A stretch of 64,000 nt of DNA from Thraustochytrium sp. TN22 (Eukaryota; Sar; Bigyra; Thraustochytrida; Thraustochytriidae). Below, piece after piece: positions 1 to 9,505 of the stretch. The notes beneath the pieces are model-generated. The model did not search any database, was not told the origin of the DNA, and saw only the letters and a list, made by a program, of their open reading frames with translations. The position numbers were made by a program, and so were the translations under genes. Positions within the stretch are counted from its first letter, which is position 1. Each line of letters begins with the position of its first letter. The stretch spans positions 1 to 64,000 of the forward strand of contig JABLUY010000183.1 in NCBI GenBank assembly GCA_013306675.1, in the 5' to 3' direction.

Positions 1-361
1 GCCGCCCCGGGGCCGCGCCGGCGGACCGTGGCGGGCGCGGCGCCGGGGCGGCAGACCCGCGGCGCGGCGCGGCGCGGCGCGACGCGGCGGGCGCTGGCGG
101 GGCCGGGTCGCCGCCAGGGATCGTCGGGTCGGTGGCTGGGTGCGTGTGGGGACCATCTCACGAAAAGAGGGAAGAGGCGGGGCTTCCGCGCCTGCGCGCA
201 CGAGGCCTCCGGGTCGGGCGCTGCTTGCGCGGCCGTACGCCACGCGGCTGTGGCGCGGGCGGCGCGCCCGGGCACTCGCAGCCCCGGGCTGAGCCCCCGC
301 GCGGCCAGAACCGCTTGGCCCCCGCCGGCGGAGCCAGGCGGCGCGGCGCGGCGCAGCAGCT

Positions 362-400
<39 letters not shown>

Positions 401-482
401 CGAGCTGGGACCAGACTCGGCTCGGCACGGCACCCAGGCTGAGAGCGCGAGGAGGCGAGACGCGGAGGCCAGACGCGGAAGG
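1..482. other. 5' flank of bZIP gene with CAG repeat
   Basis: GC-rich leader before the preferred bZIP start. It contains a (CAG)n tract at about 357-399. A frame open from an ATG at 132 runs through this tract as polyglutamine and joins the bZIP frame, so the protein could be longer at its N-terminus. The stretch is otherwise Gly/Ala/Arg-rich without recognisable domains, and I treat it as probable 5' UTR and promoter. Confidence 0.4.
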
Positions 483-2393
483 ATGCAGCACTCGCGAGAG
501 CAGCAGCAGTTTGCGGGAGGGCAGCAGCCGTACGACACGGGCTTCGAGGCGGAGGACAACGAGTTTGCGATTGATCTGGGCGATGATGGGCTCTTTGCGG
601 TGGGCGAGGGCGCGCTGGGGTTCTCGCAGGCGCTACCGCCACCGGCCTTGCCGCAGGCACACATGCAGCACGTGGCGCCGCAGCACGTGGCGCCCTCCGC
701 GTCCTCCTCCTTTGTGCCGACTTCTTCGGCTTCCTCGTCGACCTCCTCGGCGTCGCCGCCGGCCACTTGGTCGCCGTCCGGGTCACCGCCTGCCGCGCAG
801 CCAAAGGGCAGGACCAAACGGCCCGCGCCCACCGAGAGCAGCGAGGCCGGACTCTCCTTCCCCCCCTTGTCGTCCTCATCCTCGTCGTCGTCCCCCACGA
901 CGGGTGGCCAGGGCGAGGACCTGGAGGCCAAGGCATGGCTGAAACGCAGGAGGGAGCAGATTGCGCGGGCCAGCCGCAAGGCGCGAGAGAAACGGCGCAA
1001 CGAGGTGCACGAACTGCAGCGCGAGAACGACCGCCTGCGCAGCGAGCGCGCCGGTTTCCTCAAGAAGATCGACGACCTGCAGCTCAAGATGAATGCTATG
1101 CGCAAGTCCGGCCAGATCAATGTGCGCATCGAGAACGAGCTACTGCGCGCACAGCTCGAGGAGCACAAGCAGTTCCTCAGCGGATGCTTCAAGCTGCACC
1201 ACGGCGTGCCCTCCTCCAGCGACGCCCTTGCCAACCTTTACTCGCAAGGCCAGAGCTTCGCAACCACTTCCGTGCACGCGCTTCTCTCGCGCTCCGTGCG
1301 TGAGTCGTGGACGCCCACCAGGCTGCCGGCGCAACGCTTCCGCACGCTTCGCCCGGGCTACCATCTCACCGTGAGCCACCGCCTGCTCGAGCAGTCGGGC
1401 AAGACCGCACTGCTCATGCGCATGGACTATGCATTCCAAAATATCACCGCGGACGCCGTGGCTGAGGCGCATTGGCGCATCTGGACGCACGAGAACGTCG
1501 CCCGCCAGGCGTTCGGGCTCAACTTCCCCTTTGAACTCAAGCGCCTGCAGGTCCCGGGCCAGAGCCCTGAGCGCTTTGGCGTCTGGTGCTACCACGAGCG
1601 CCTGCCCGACACGCCGCAGGACGTCAACCACAACGAGTGGGTCTACGTCACCTCGCGCAACCGCGAGAAGCTTGTCAAGTCCACGCTCGCGCCGCAGACC
1701 GCGCTCACGCCCGGCCTCGCGCTCGGCCTCACCAGCTCCGAGGCGGAGCAGGCCTGGGCCAAGACCTGTGCCAAGGCCGCCGAGAACCACCCGGAAGCCG
1801 GCAGCGCCGCCGACACTGAGGCCGCCAGGGCCGACGCAAGCGAGGATCGCGACAACGAGGAGACTGCGACCTCCACCACGTCCACGTCCAGCAGCGCTGC
1901 GGCGCGGGCCCGGGCCGCCGCTGACAAGCGCAAGCGCAAGGAGAGCCAGCCAGGGACCTTTGGCAGGTCCAACGGCTGGCTGCTCGCGCGCTGCACGACG
2001 GAGCACGCCCCCGTGGACAACTCACAGAGCAACGTGCGCCGCATCGCCTCCCTCATTACCGAGGGCAGCGTGGTCTGGGAGCAGGAGATTCTTCGCGAGG
2101 ACCGTCCCGCCGAGGCCGCCGGCCTCAGCTCGGCGCCCGCCTTGCCGGGCGCCGAAGCTAGACGCCGCGCCCAGCAGGAAGCGGCGGCCGCCGCCGACAA
2201 TGACACCTGCGTCCGCGTCGCCATCGTTGTCAAGCTTCCGACCAACGTTTCCATGACGGGCCTCAAGTCCCACAAGGACATTCTTGACGATGATGGCTCC
2301 CTTTCGGAGCGCTTCTGCCGCGTCTCGGAAGCCCTGTACGAGTCCGCACAGCTCGTGCACGAGCAGATGCAGGCCTCTCAGCAGGCCAACTAG
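483..2393 (+). CDS. bZIP transcription factor, oomycete-like
   Basis: Predicted nuclear DNA-binding regulator of about 636 residues. Residues about 150-180 form an Arg/Lys-rich basic region (LKRRREQIARASRKAREKRR). It is followed by a leucine-zipper coiled coil with heptad Leu/Phe/Leu/Met to about residue 225. The usual invariant Asn eight residues before the Ser-Arg pair appears to be replaced. The N-terminus is acidic and Gln/Ser-rich, which suits an activation region. The C-terminal 400 residues are hydrophobic and folded-looking, with Trp-rich blocks and a Glu/Ala/Thr linker; they resemble the START-like ligand modules behind bZIPs in stramenopiles, but I cannot prove that. The start at 483 was chosen because conserved-looking sequence begins there; an in-frame ATG at 132 would add a polyQ leader. 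Family call is firm, targets unknown. Confidence 0.82.
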   Translation: MQHSREQQQFAGGQQPYDTGFEAEDNEFAIDLGDDGLFAVGEGALGFSQALPPPALPQAHMQHVAPQHVAPSASSSFVPTSSASSSTSSASPPATWSPSGSPPAAQPKGRTKRPAPTESSEAGLSFPPLSSSSSSSSPTTGGQGEDLEAKAWLKRRREQIARASRKAREKRRNEVHELQRENDRLRSERAGFLKKIDDLQLKMNAMRKSGQINVRIENELLRAQLEEHKQFLSGCFKLHHGVPSSSDALANLYSQGQSFATTSVHALLSRSVRESWTPTRLPAQRFRTLRPGYHLTVSHRLLEQSGKTALLMRMDYAFQNITADAVAEAHWRIWTHENVARQAFGLNFPFELKRLQVPGQSPERFGVWCYHERLPDTPQDVNHNEWVYVTSRNREKLVKSTLAPQTALTPGLALGLTSSEAEQAWAKTCAKAAENHPEAGSAADTEAARADASEDRDNEETATSTTSTSSSAAARARAAADKRKRKESQPGTFGRSNGWLLARCTTEHAPVDNSQSNVRRIASLITEGSVVWEQEILREDRPAEAAGLSSAPALPGAEARRRAQQEAAAAADNDTCVRVAIVVKLPTNVSMTGLKSHKDILDDDGSLSERFCRVSEALYESAQLVHEQMQASQQAN

Positions 2394-2928
2394 TCAGATG
2401 GCAACATCAAACCAAGCGCACTTCACTTGTCTACTTTGCATTGTTTTCTTTTGCCAGAGCTGGCGAACTGCAAAAGTTGCGCTCGACGCTGTTGTCGGTG
2501 ATCACGTTACCGCCTGTCATTTGACAGAGCGACTGTCTCGGCTCGCTTTTGCTTTCCCTCGCAAATGTCGAGCGCTTGAGCGTGCACCTGGCTTTCCCCC
2601 GCCAGTTTAGCCCTTCCCTTGGACTTGGTTGCATCTTCGCATCTCCGCTGACAGTGAGTGTGGCAGCTGGCTAGCTAGCTAGCTAGCTAACCACCTCCGC
2701 GCGTCGCAGTTCGTTCGAAACTGGCGATCACAGACGTCGGCCCAGCAATTCCTGCGCTACAGCGCACGGCCGGCTCCCATGCCGGCCCCCGCCTCTGCAG
2801 CAACCTGTGCCTGCCAGTTGAGCACCTCCGCGGTGCTTGCCGCCACGCAGGCAGCTTCCTCCGGACATTGGTAGACATCACGCACCGCCGACTCACGACT
2901 CACTTGCCGGCCCCGCCTTTGCGGTGGT
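2394..2928. other. Intergenic, no gene seen
   Basis: Convergent spacer between the bZIP gene and the minus-strand receptor gene. It has lower GC than its surroundings and a short (CTAG)n run near 2671-2690. A small hairpin near 2704-2722 was examined as a tRNA arm and dismissed. No convincing coding frame. Confidence 0.6.
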
Positions 2929-3774
2929 CTACATTTGCGAGTTGAGCATCTCCGCTGTGCTGGCCGTCATGCGGTCGGGCTCCTCCGAACGTCTCAGCTC
3001 ATCCGAATCCGTGATCGCGGACGACGTGACCTGCGAGGAGGGCAGGATGCGGCCAAAAAGACGCTTGCGCAGCCAGCGCCGGACCGGGTTTGACCCGAGC
3101 GCAGCGTAGCGTTCCTTCGCATGCCAACAGTCAGTCTCTTCGCTCGACCGCTGCTCCTGTCTGCCGCACTTACCTTCCACGACATGGGTAGGAACGCAAA
3201 AAGCATCGCCTGATAGAGCGTCTTGTTGAGTACACCGTAAATGACGGGCGAGCACAGGCTGCTGAGCGCCGCGGACAGGCCCAGGCAGATCTCGGCCGCC
3301 TCTAGTCCCGGAGGCGCTTGGCCCGTGAAAGCCCCAATTAGAGTGAACAAGAAGTAGATGTAAAGCGGGGTCCACAGCACAAGGATCGACGCGCACATGA
3401 TGATCATGAGTCGCGTCGCGCGCACCTGCTGCGAGTTTTTCGGCTTTCTGATGCGCGTGCTCCGCGGCTTCAGGCGGAATGCGGTACGCGCCGCGCGCCC
3501 GGTCTTGGGCGAAGCTGCCGCGGCCGCCTGCATCGACGAAGCAGGCGTCGCGCTCACCTTACGCACAGCCGCCATTGTCTTGGACATGATCTTGTTTACC
3601 TTGTAGTACGTCAGCACCACGTACGAGATGGGCACACAGGTAAAGGCGCCGGTCGGCAAGAGCACTGCCCACGTGTACACCGGGTTGCAAAAGGCGCCCG
3701 ACGCAATCATACGGGACCTCGTCACCGACGCGTAGTACGCCCCGAGCAAGACAACCCCGCCCCATACCCCAAAG

Positions 3775-3778
3775 ATAT
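3775..3778. repeat. Target-site duplication ATAT (left)
   Basis: Four-base direct repeat flanking the left inverted end of the element at 3779. The same four bases are at 6116-6119. Collapsing the two copies gives a continuous receptor codon series Tyr-Ile-Phe. Confidence 0.8.
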
Positions 3779-6115
3779 CCCAATCCCATCGCCCTAGACG
3801 GAGTTTAATCAGGATAGCCATATTATCCCTAGTAAATCGGCTCTCCTGCTTGCGCTCGACTGACCTGTTGCTATCATGATTCTAATCATTTTTGGAACTT
3901 TCAACTACTGGGTTTGTATGGAAGCGTAAAGTGTTGGTCACTTCCGACTGGCCTGTGCGGATGCTGAGGCCAACTTGGGCTGCATCAAGGGCACGATGGA
4001 CTCGTGCTGAGGCTGCTGCGAGAGGATCTTGAACTATGGCTTGATGGGGTGTCGGTGTAGCTGGCTTGGGCTACGTGGTCGTTCCTGCTCTGCGCTGTAG
4101 GGGTACCGGACGAGGCACTGGCGCTGCTCGAATCGACATGATCGAGGCAAATGGGCGAAGGTGTTCCGTTGACGTTTGTCTTGCGCTTCTTGAAGCCTTC
4201 GTGAGGCTCGACGCGCACGCGCGTGTGCCACTTGGAAAAGCAGGTTGTGCGTTCATTCTTTCTCATGAACACGTGCAGAGGCACACCGCAGATGGTGCAA
4301 CGACGGTGCGTTTGCTTGCCGCAGATGACGCAGAGCCGCTTGGCGGGAATCCTCTTGTTGTTGGCGTTGAAGGATGCCTTTCCCGCTGCCTCTGAGTCAT
4401 GTTGCAGTGCGGCATCGAGGCGGATGTCGCGGGCTTGGCCGTGGTTGAAGAACTTCTGCAACTCGGGGGTTCGCTTGCGCTTACCGGCGGTCACGAGGTC
4501 CCTCGCCGCTTCCCTGGTGAGCCCAGTGGGCTTGGGCATGCTTGGCTGCATGTTGAACTCCACCTGCGCCGTATCGAGCTGCCTGCTCCTGTAGACGTGA
4601 CGGACCATGTCGACAGTGAGGCGGAACGAGACAGTGCTGAGCGCTTCAGAGCGGTTCACCTTGTCGCGGAGGGCCTTTAGCCCGTCGCTGTCTTCGAGGT
4701 TGCTCTTCCTCGCAGCCTGTAAGTAGCGGTAGACCACGATGGCGTTGACAACGAGCTGCTTGTACGTGCGCAACGCGATGTTCTGGTCGCAGCTCAGATT
4801 CATGCACTGCGTGTTGGTGATCTGCTCCACGTACTGTGTGCTTCCGTCGACGCCGCCCTTTGCGACGTTGTATAGCTCCTGCGGTAAGCACTTGATGACA
4901 TGCACGGGCCGCATGGGCCCCTTCAGAGCGACAAGCTTGCGCATGGCGCGCCACAGCCGGAAGTGCGAGCTCAGCACCGCCCCCTCCTCCTCGCCGAAGA
5001 TGGCAGGTGGCTTGGGCGGCGCACCCGCTGTCGATGCTCTGGTGCGCCCATGTCGTGAGCTTGTCCGCCCACGGTTTCAGAGCGCGCTCCATGGCGAGCC
5101 GGGCGTCCGGAGGCACTTCAACGAGGCAGGCGTACAAACACGAACTCGTGCTGGCAGCAACGTAGAGCACGTGATCGATTTGGAGGACCACAGCTTGGTG
5201 CAAGACTTGCGCGCGGTGCTCGGCAGGTATGGCCTTCCACCAAGTCTCGTCCCCCACGTGTTCATCTGGGTGCTCACGATACGTGCGTCTACCGCGCCTC
5301 CAGGCGCGACGCGCGTCTTGATCTCGACGCTGCATAGTACTGACGATGCGTCGCACTCCGCGCCTGGAAGCCGGACGCGAGCGACTCCATCCGGCGAGAC
5401 TGCGAGCCCCGGAACGGGCGTGTGCTGAATGAGGCCGACCTCGAACATGCACTCGCACCACGCGTCGGTTCGTCGACCAACGCAAGTATGTCTTCGAAGT
5501 CTTGCTGCGCAGCGGCCTCAGCACGAGCATCCTCGTCGCCAAGCTCCTCTCCTTCTTCGTCTTCGTCCCCTGTGTCCCGCTTGTCCAGGGGCACGAACTC
5601 GCTGTCGCTGTCGCTGTCGCTGTCGTCCTCCACGCGGTGGTTAGGCCTCGCCGATGCCATGATGTCGCAGTGCGGGCCCGACTCCACGTCCAAGCGCTGC
5701 GGCAGGGGCGTGCGAGCTGAGAGCAGGCACAAGGCACCCGCCAGGGCCGCCTGCAGCCGCGCGCCGCAGCGCCTGCGGCTCCAGCGCGCTCCGCGACGAA
5801 GTCGCGCGCGAGCTCCCCCCAAAGCCGCTCTGGGCGAACTGCCGAGCTCATCTCATCCTAACCACCACGCCTTCGGCCAAAATGAATAGGGGGCAGGAGC
5901 CTTGGGTCGCTTCGAGTGGGCCTCTTCAAGCTCGGCCCCATCGCTGCGTTTTTGATCGAATGCGGAACTAACTTCGCCAGACTCTAGGCCACTTTTTTGG
6001 AGCAAATCGGGAGTAAAGTACCCTCTTAATACGCTTTAGTGCCCCCTGTGCCGGGCGTCACCGAGGGACCCCCGCGTGGTAGGCGGATACGAGTAAGCAT
6101 AGAGGTGTGATTGGG
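3779..6115 (-). mobile_element. TIR DNA transposon, piggyBac-like C-terminus plus YqaJ-like nuclease
   Basis: A 2337-bp element beginning CCCAATCCCATCGCC and ending, read inward on the other strand, CCCAATCACACCTCT. That is 7 perfect bases, with alternating matches beyond. ATAT flanks both sides. CCC ends and a 4-bp duplication recall piggyBac (which uses TTAA). Its minus-strand gene starts with an acidic (DS)n stretch. Next comes a PD-(D/E)XK/YqaJ-like region near 5100-5450, with SPDG, VEIKTR and a Gln-containing helix RAQVLHQ. The stretch 3985-4977 gives YNVAKGGVD, which resembles the YNxxMGGVD block of piggyBac transposases. A C-terminal zinc ribbon follows (CVICGK...CTICG...CF..WH). No DDE core was found upstream of GGVD. 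The gene is broken in at least two or three places, so this copy is probably non-autonomous. Confidence 0.75.
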
Positions 6116-6119
6116 ATAT
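6116..6119. repeat. Target-site duplication ATAT (right)
   Basis: Right-hand copy of the four-base duplication, directly after the element's terminal GATTGGG and before the receptor's upstream coding sequence. Confidence 0.8.
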
Positions 6120-6618
6120 ACAGGTTGCGCACTTGACGGAACGGCACGTTGCGATTGTCCACCACCTTTTTGCGCCGCGTGTACGCAATCCAGCTCAGCG
6201 AGAACACCGTGCAGTGGCACGTGCACACAATACTGAAGCCGTAAAATCCGCACCCAATCCCATGCCCAAAGAGCTCGCCGCCAGACGCCAGCGTCCCGCC
6301 CTGGAAGATAACGATGAGCAGGCCGACAGCCAGATCCGTGAGCGCCTGCCCGACGATTTGCAGAATGAAAATCTGCCGGCGCAGCTTTGGGTCGCGCATG
6401 ACGCCAACCACGATGCTCAGGTTCGACAAGCAGATTAGAATGCCCAGCGTTGTCACAACCCTGTAGTACCACTCCATATTGGCCAGTTCCATCACATTCC
6501 ATCGAATGAAGTCCTCCGGCACATACTCGTTGCAGTCGTGCAGCTGGGAAGCGTGCACCGAGGTCCCACTGACGTTGTTCCAGTCGAAAATGAAGCCGCA
6601 CGCCTCCATGGTATCCAT

Positions 6619-7674
6619 GGCCGACGATGAGGTTTCGCCTAGTCCAATGCCCCGCGAGGAAGGTCTTTGCGGAGTCGAACCTTTCGGCTCTAGCCAAGTT
6701 AGAGCTCTGCAGAGCCGCCGCCTTCTGCGCCTGGCTTCAAACGATGCAAATTTATGGCTCGCTTTCCGCCTCGCTCACACACGTCCGTCATCATTCTCCA
6801 GCTACCCATCATGGCAGGCACGCTCTCAAAGCCTCTCGCTAGCTCGCTAGTGCGTGTCCAATAGATTCGCGCGGCTGAGATGCCCCACGAGAAATCTGCA
6901 GCACAGACTTAGGGACGGAAACGGAAGTTGCTGACCTCCCACATCTTGGTGACCTCCCGCGTCCCTGTCTCGGGACACATGCTCTCTGTCTCGGCCAATG
7001 AGCTTGCGCAGAACAAGGGGCGGTTGGACTGCTCATGATAACTTTACTTAGTCCTAACAAACCACGGACAGGTCTTGCTTTTTACGTGGAGTAAGGACCG
7101 CGCAAACTTTTGTCCGTGACTTCCTCAGTGAGCTACGCAAGAGTACCAACACTACTACGGCCAACTGGGTACTTAGAGAGCTAGCTCGCTCTGGCGTCAC
7201 TCAGCAAAGGCGCACCGAATCAGGTCGACTAGACCCAACTTCCAACATTGTGCTATAGCCAGCACTCATGAGGACAGCGGGCGCGTGAAGCGACCGTAGT
7301 TTGTTGTGCTAAAAGGATTCGCTGGATGGACCTGCACCGAAGATCCGCGCCATGGGCCCGCGCCGCTCATGGCGAGGTCCGTCCGCCGCAGGACTGATGC
7401 CCGTGCCCTCACAGATGAATGCATGCCGTGAGGTCCACAGATTTGAGGGACGCGCTGCCTTCCGAGTTGTAACGCCTGTCCAGTATTCTCTGATGAGCTC
7501 TACTAGCCTCTCTTGCAAATGCGCTCGCGCGGACGCACGTGCGCGGACGGACGCGCGGACGGAAGCATAAGCACGCGAGCGCGTGCAGACTGGCGCACCA
7601 GGATATCTCCGCGAAGGGTGAAGGGCGAAGGGAAACGCACAAACTCAGAAAGCAAGCTTCCCGTGGCGAGCGCC
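6619..7674. promoter_or_regulatory. Shared upstream region of two divergent GPCR genes
   Basis: About 1.05 kb between the start codons of the two paralogous, divergently transcribed receptor genes. Both promoters must lie here or in the leaders. It has visibly lower GC than the coding DNA. No TATA element, tRNA or coding frame can be defended. In-frame ATGs at 7513 and 7519 could extend the plus-strand receptor by about 54 residues of Arg-rich sequence; I treat this as leader. Confidence 0.45.
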
Positions 7675-9095
7675 ATGACATTGAGCGCCGCGGAGTACGT
7701 GCAGGCGTCCTGCGGCCGTGGCGATGACCCAGCGGAGGCCTTCCCCTTTGATATGCGCGAATCGGTGGCAGCCACCGCATTCTGCGACTGCGAAGACGAC
7801 GTTTCGGGCTTTGAGCTGGACTGGGCCGTGCCTTCTGCGCTGCATGGCTATTACGTGCTGCTGGGCGTGCTGGGCGTGCTCGTGGTGGCCATGAACGCCG
7901 CGATCCTGATTGGCGTGGCGCGTGATCCCAAGATCCAGCAGATGCACAACCTCTTGGTCGCTGGCCAAGCCGTGAGCGACCTGGCGGTTGGCGTGCTCGT
8001 GGTCACCTTCAACCTGGGCACCCTCATGAATGGTGGGGTACTGCTCGGCGGGCAGGTTGGCTGCGCCATCTACGGCTACGGCATCGTTATGACCTGCCAG
8101 ACGACTGTCTTTTCTCTTTGCCTCATCGCGTACTCGCGCAAAATGCGTATTCTTGACAACGAGCAAATGTCGGTGCGTCGAATGTCCATTCTCTATGTGG
8201 CTGGCGTGTGGGGCGGCGCGAGCATGCTCTTGGCCCTGTACGCGGTGCTGGCGCCTCCACGCATGTCGTGCTCCGGGGCCTTTTGCAACCCGGTCTGGAA
8301 CGAGGCGCTCATCATTACCAACGGCATCACGCTCGGCGTCCCCATCGCCTACACAATTATGGTGTATTACCGGATTCACCGGCGGCTCAAGGCGACCATG
8401 AAAGCGGTAGCCTCGGCTCTCTACCACCGTAGCGGCAACGATGCCTACGTCCGCAACCGGACGACGCGGCTCATGCTGCTCATGAGCGGTGCCATTCTTG
8501 TCATGTGGACGCCACTGTATATCTTCTTCATCTTCGGCATCGTCAAGAGGGCCACGCACCACGAGCCAGCCGGATCTCCGATCATCGAGCGCCTCTTGGG
8601 AATCGCCGCGGTCGTCAGTAGCCTGACCAGTCCCGTAATTTACGCCTTCAAGAACAAGACGCTCAAGCTTGCCATGCAGTACTGTCTCCTTCCCACGGCG
8701 TGGAAGCATGCGGCTGCAGAGAGAGGCCGGCAGCGTGCCATCATCAAGCAGAGGCGCCGGGACGCCTCGCAGCACAACGCCAGCTCCTCGGACGCCTCGG
8801 CTGTAACGAGCTTCGTAGAGGCCTGCCCGGAATGTGCCGCGTGCGGATGCAGCTGGTCACTCTGCTGCAACCTTTTCGCAGGCATTCAGGGCTCGCGCGC
8901 TGCAGTGGCTTCGGATCTCCCCGGCTTCCATAACGTGGACGGCCATAAGAAGACCCCGCCGAACGGTGCACCCTGGGCTGGCGCCGGCGCCGCAAACCAG
9001 GTCGACCGTAACGCCGCCATCTCGGACTACGCGCGGTCCATGTTGGGGCCCAAGAACTCGTCCACGTGCTTTCCGGACCATCCCTTGACCTTTGC

Positions 9096-9135
<40 letters not shown>

Positions 9136-9390
9136 CAGAACCAGGACCAGGACCAGGACCAGAACCAGAACCAGAACCAGAATCAGGACACGAACGAGGA
9201 TCACACTGCGGACGCGGACGGTGCGCTCGGGGCCTCCGCTAACGCAAAGGGGACTGACGCGGCGTACAGAGACATGGACAGGCGGTTCCTGGGGACGTTT
9301 GCCGAAGGAACCCGTGCGATGAGACGGCACGATGCAGGCGGGGCGGCCTACAGTTCGCATGCCTCGGGCAGCGACATGGCAACCGTCTAA
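7675..9390 (+). CDS. Rhodopsin-like (class A type) GPCR
   Basis: Plasma-membrane receptor of 571 residues, intact paralogue of the interrupted gene next door. A Cys-containing acidic ectodomain precedes TM1 at about residue 57. TM2 carries GQAVSDLAVGVL. TM3 has a Cys and ends AYSRKMR in the DRY position. TM6 contains WTPLYI near residue 278 and TM7 has SPVIY near 317. The cytoplasmic tail of about 230 residues has a Cys-rich patch (CPECAACGCSW), possibly for palmitoylation. It then has a long Asp-Glu / Asp-Gln / Asn-Gln run encoded by a hexanucleotide repeat near 9095-9190. The start is the ATG nearest conserved sequence; an in-frame ATG at 7513 exists. G-protein coupling is inferred from the fold only, and the ligand is unknown. 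Confidence 0.85.
9095..9190 (+). repeat. Hexanucleotide (GAGGAC / CAGGAC / CAGAAC) repeat in GPCR tail
   Basis: Tandem six-base units encoding Glu-Asp dipeptides that grade into Gln-Asp and Gln-Asn dipeptides. The step-wise GAG to CAG and GAC to AAC changes suggest expansion followed by point divergence. Confidence 0.8.
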
Positions 9391-9505
9391 GTAAGATCTA
9401 CTCTACCAGGTAAGATAATCACAGCAAAGCATAAGCTCAGTTTCTCTCTCTTGATGCAGCGCGGGCATCATTTCGTTCCGTCCAAACTTTTTTAAGTTGT
9501 CCCGC

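Larger units (their letters stand above)
2929..6618 (-). pseudogene. Rhodopsin-like GPCR, interrupted by a transposon
   Basis: Host seven-transmembrane receptor gene split in two by the mobile element at 3779-6115. The 5' part (6618-6116) encodes an ectodomain with an Asn-Val-Ser site, TM1-TM3, the TM3 cysteine and an AYTRRKK stretch in the DRY position. The 3' part (3778 downward) encodes TM4-TM7 with WTPLYI in TM6 and SPVIY in the NPxxY position. Removing the element plus one ATAT copy (2341 bp) rejoins both parts in one frame as RNLYIFGVWGG, matching the intact paralogue at 7675. The 3' end may hold a 59-nt intron: SWK is followed by GTAAGT at 3173, a possible acceptor ends at 3115, and a better-looking tail then runs to 2929. 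Without that intron the frame stops at 2994. Ligand unknown. The allele is probably null unless the element excises. Confidence 0.8.

Noticed and set aside
2700-2725. CAGTT...AACTG hairpin around TTCGAA, possible tRNA T-arm
   Set aside because: The loop register does not fit TTCGANT, and no cloverleaf forms.
3822-6100. Possibility that the 2.3 kb inside the GPCR is an intron
   Set aside because: The ends are CCC...GGG with ATAT duplications, not GT...AG, and removing only one duplicate restores the frame.
3779-6115. Virus-like or Polinton-type element, because of the YqaJ-like nuclease
   Set aside because: Too short, with no capsid, polymerase or integrase sequence; inverted ends and 4-bp duplication fit a plain DNA transposon.
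6660-6710. GGTTCGACTCC on the minus strand, like a tRNA T-arm
   Set aside because: Only two base pairs flank the loop, and no acceptor, D- or anticodon arm can be folded around it.
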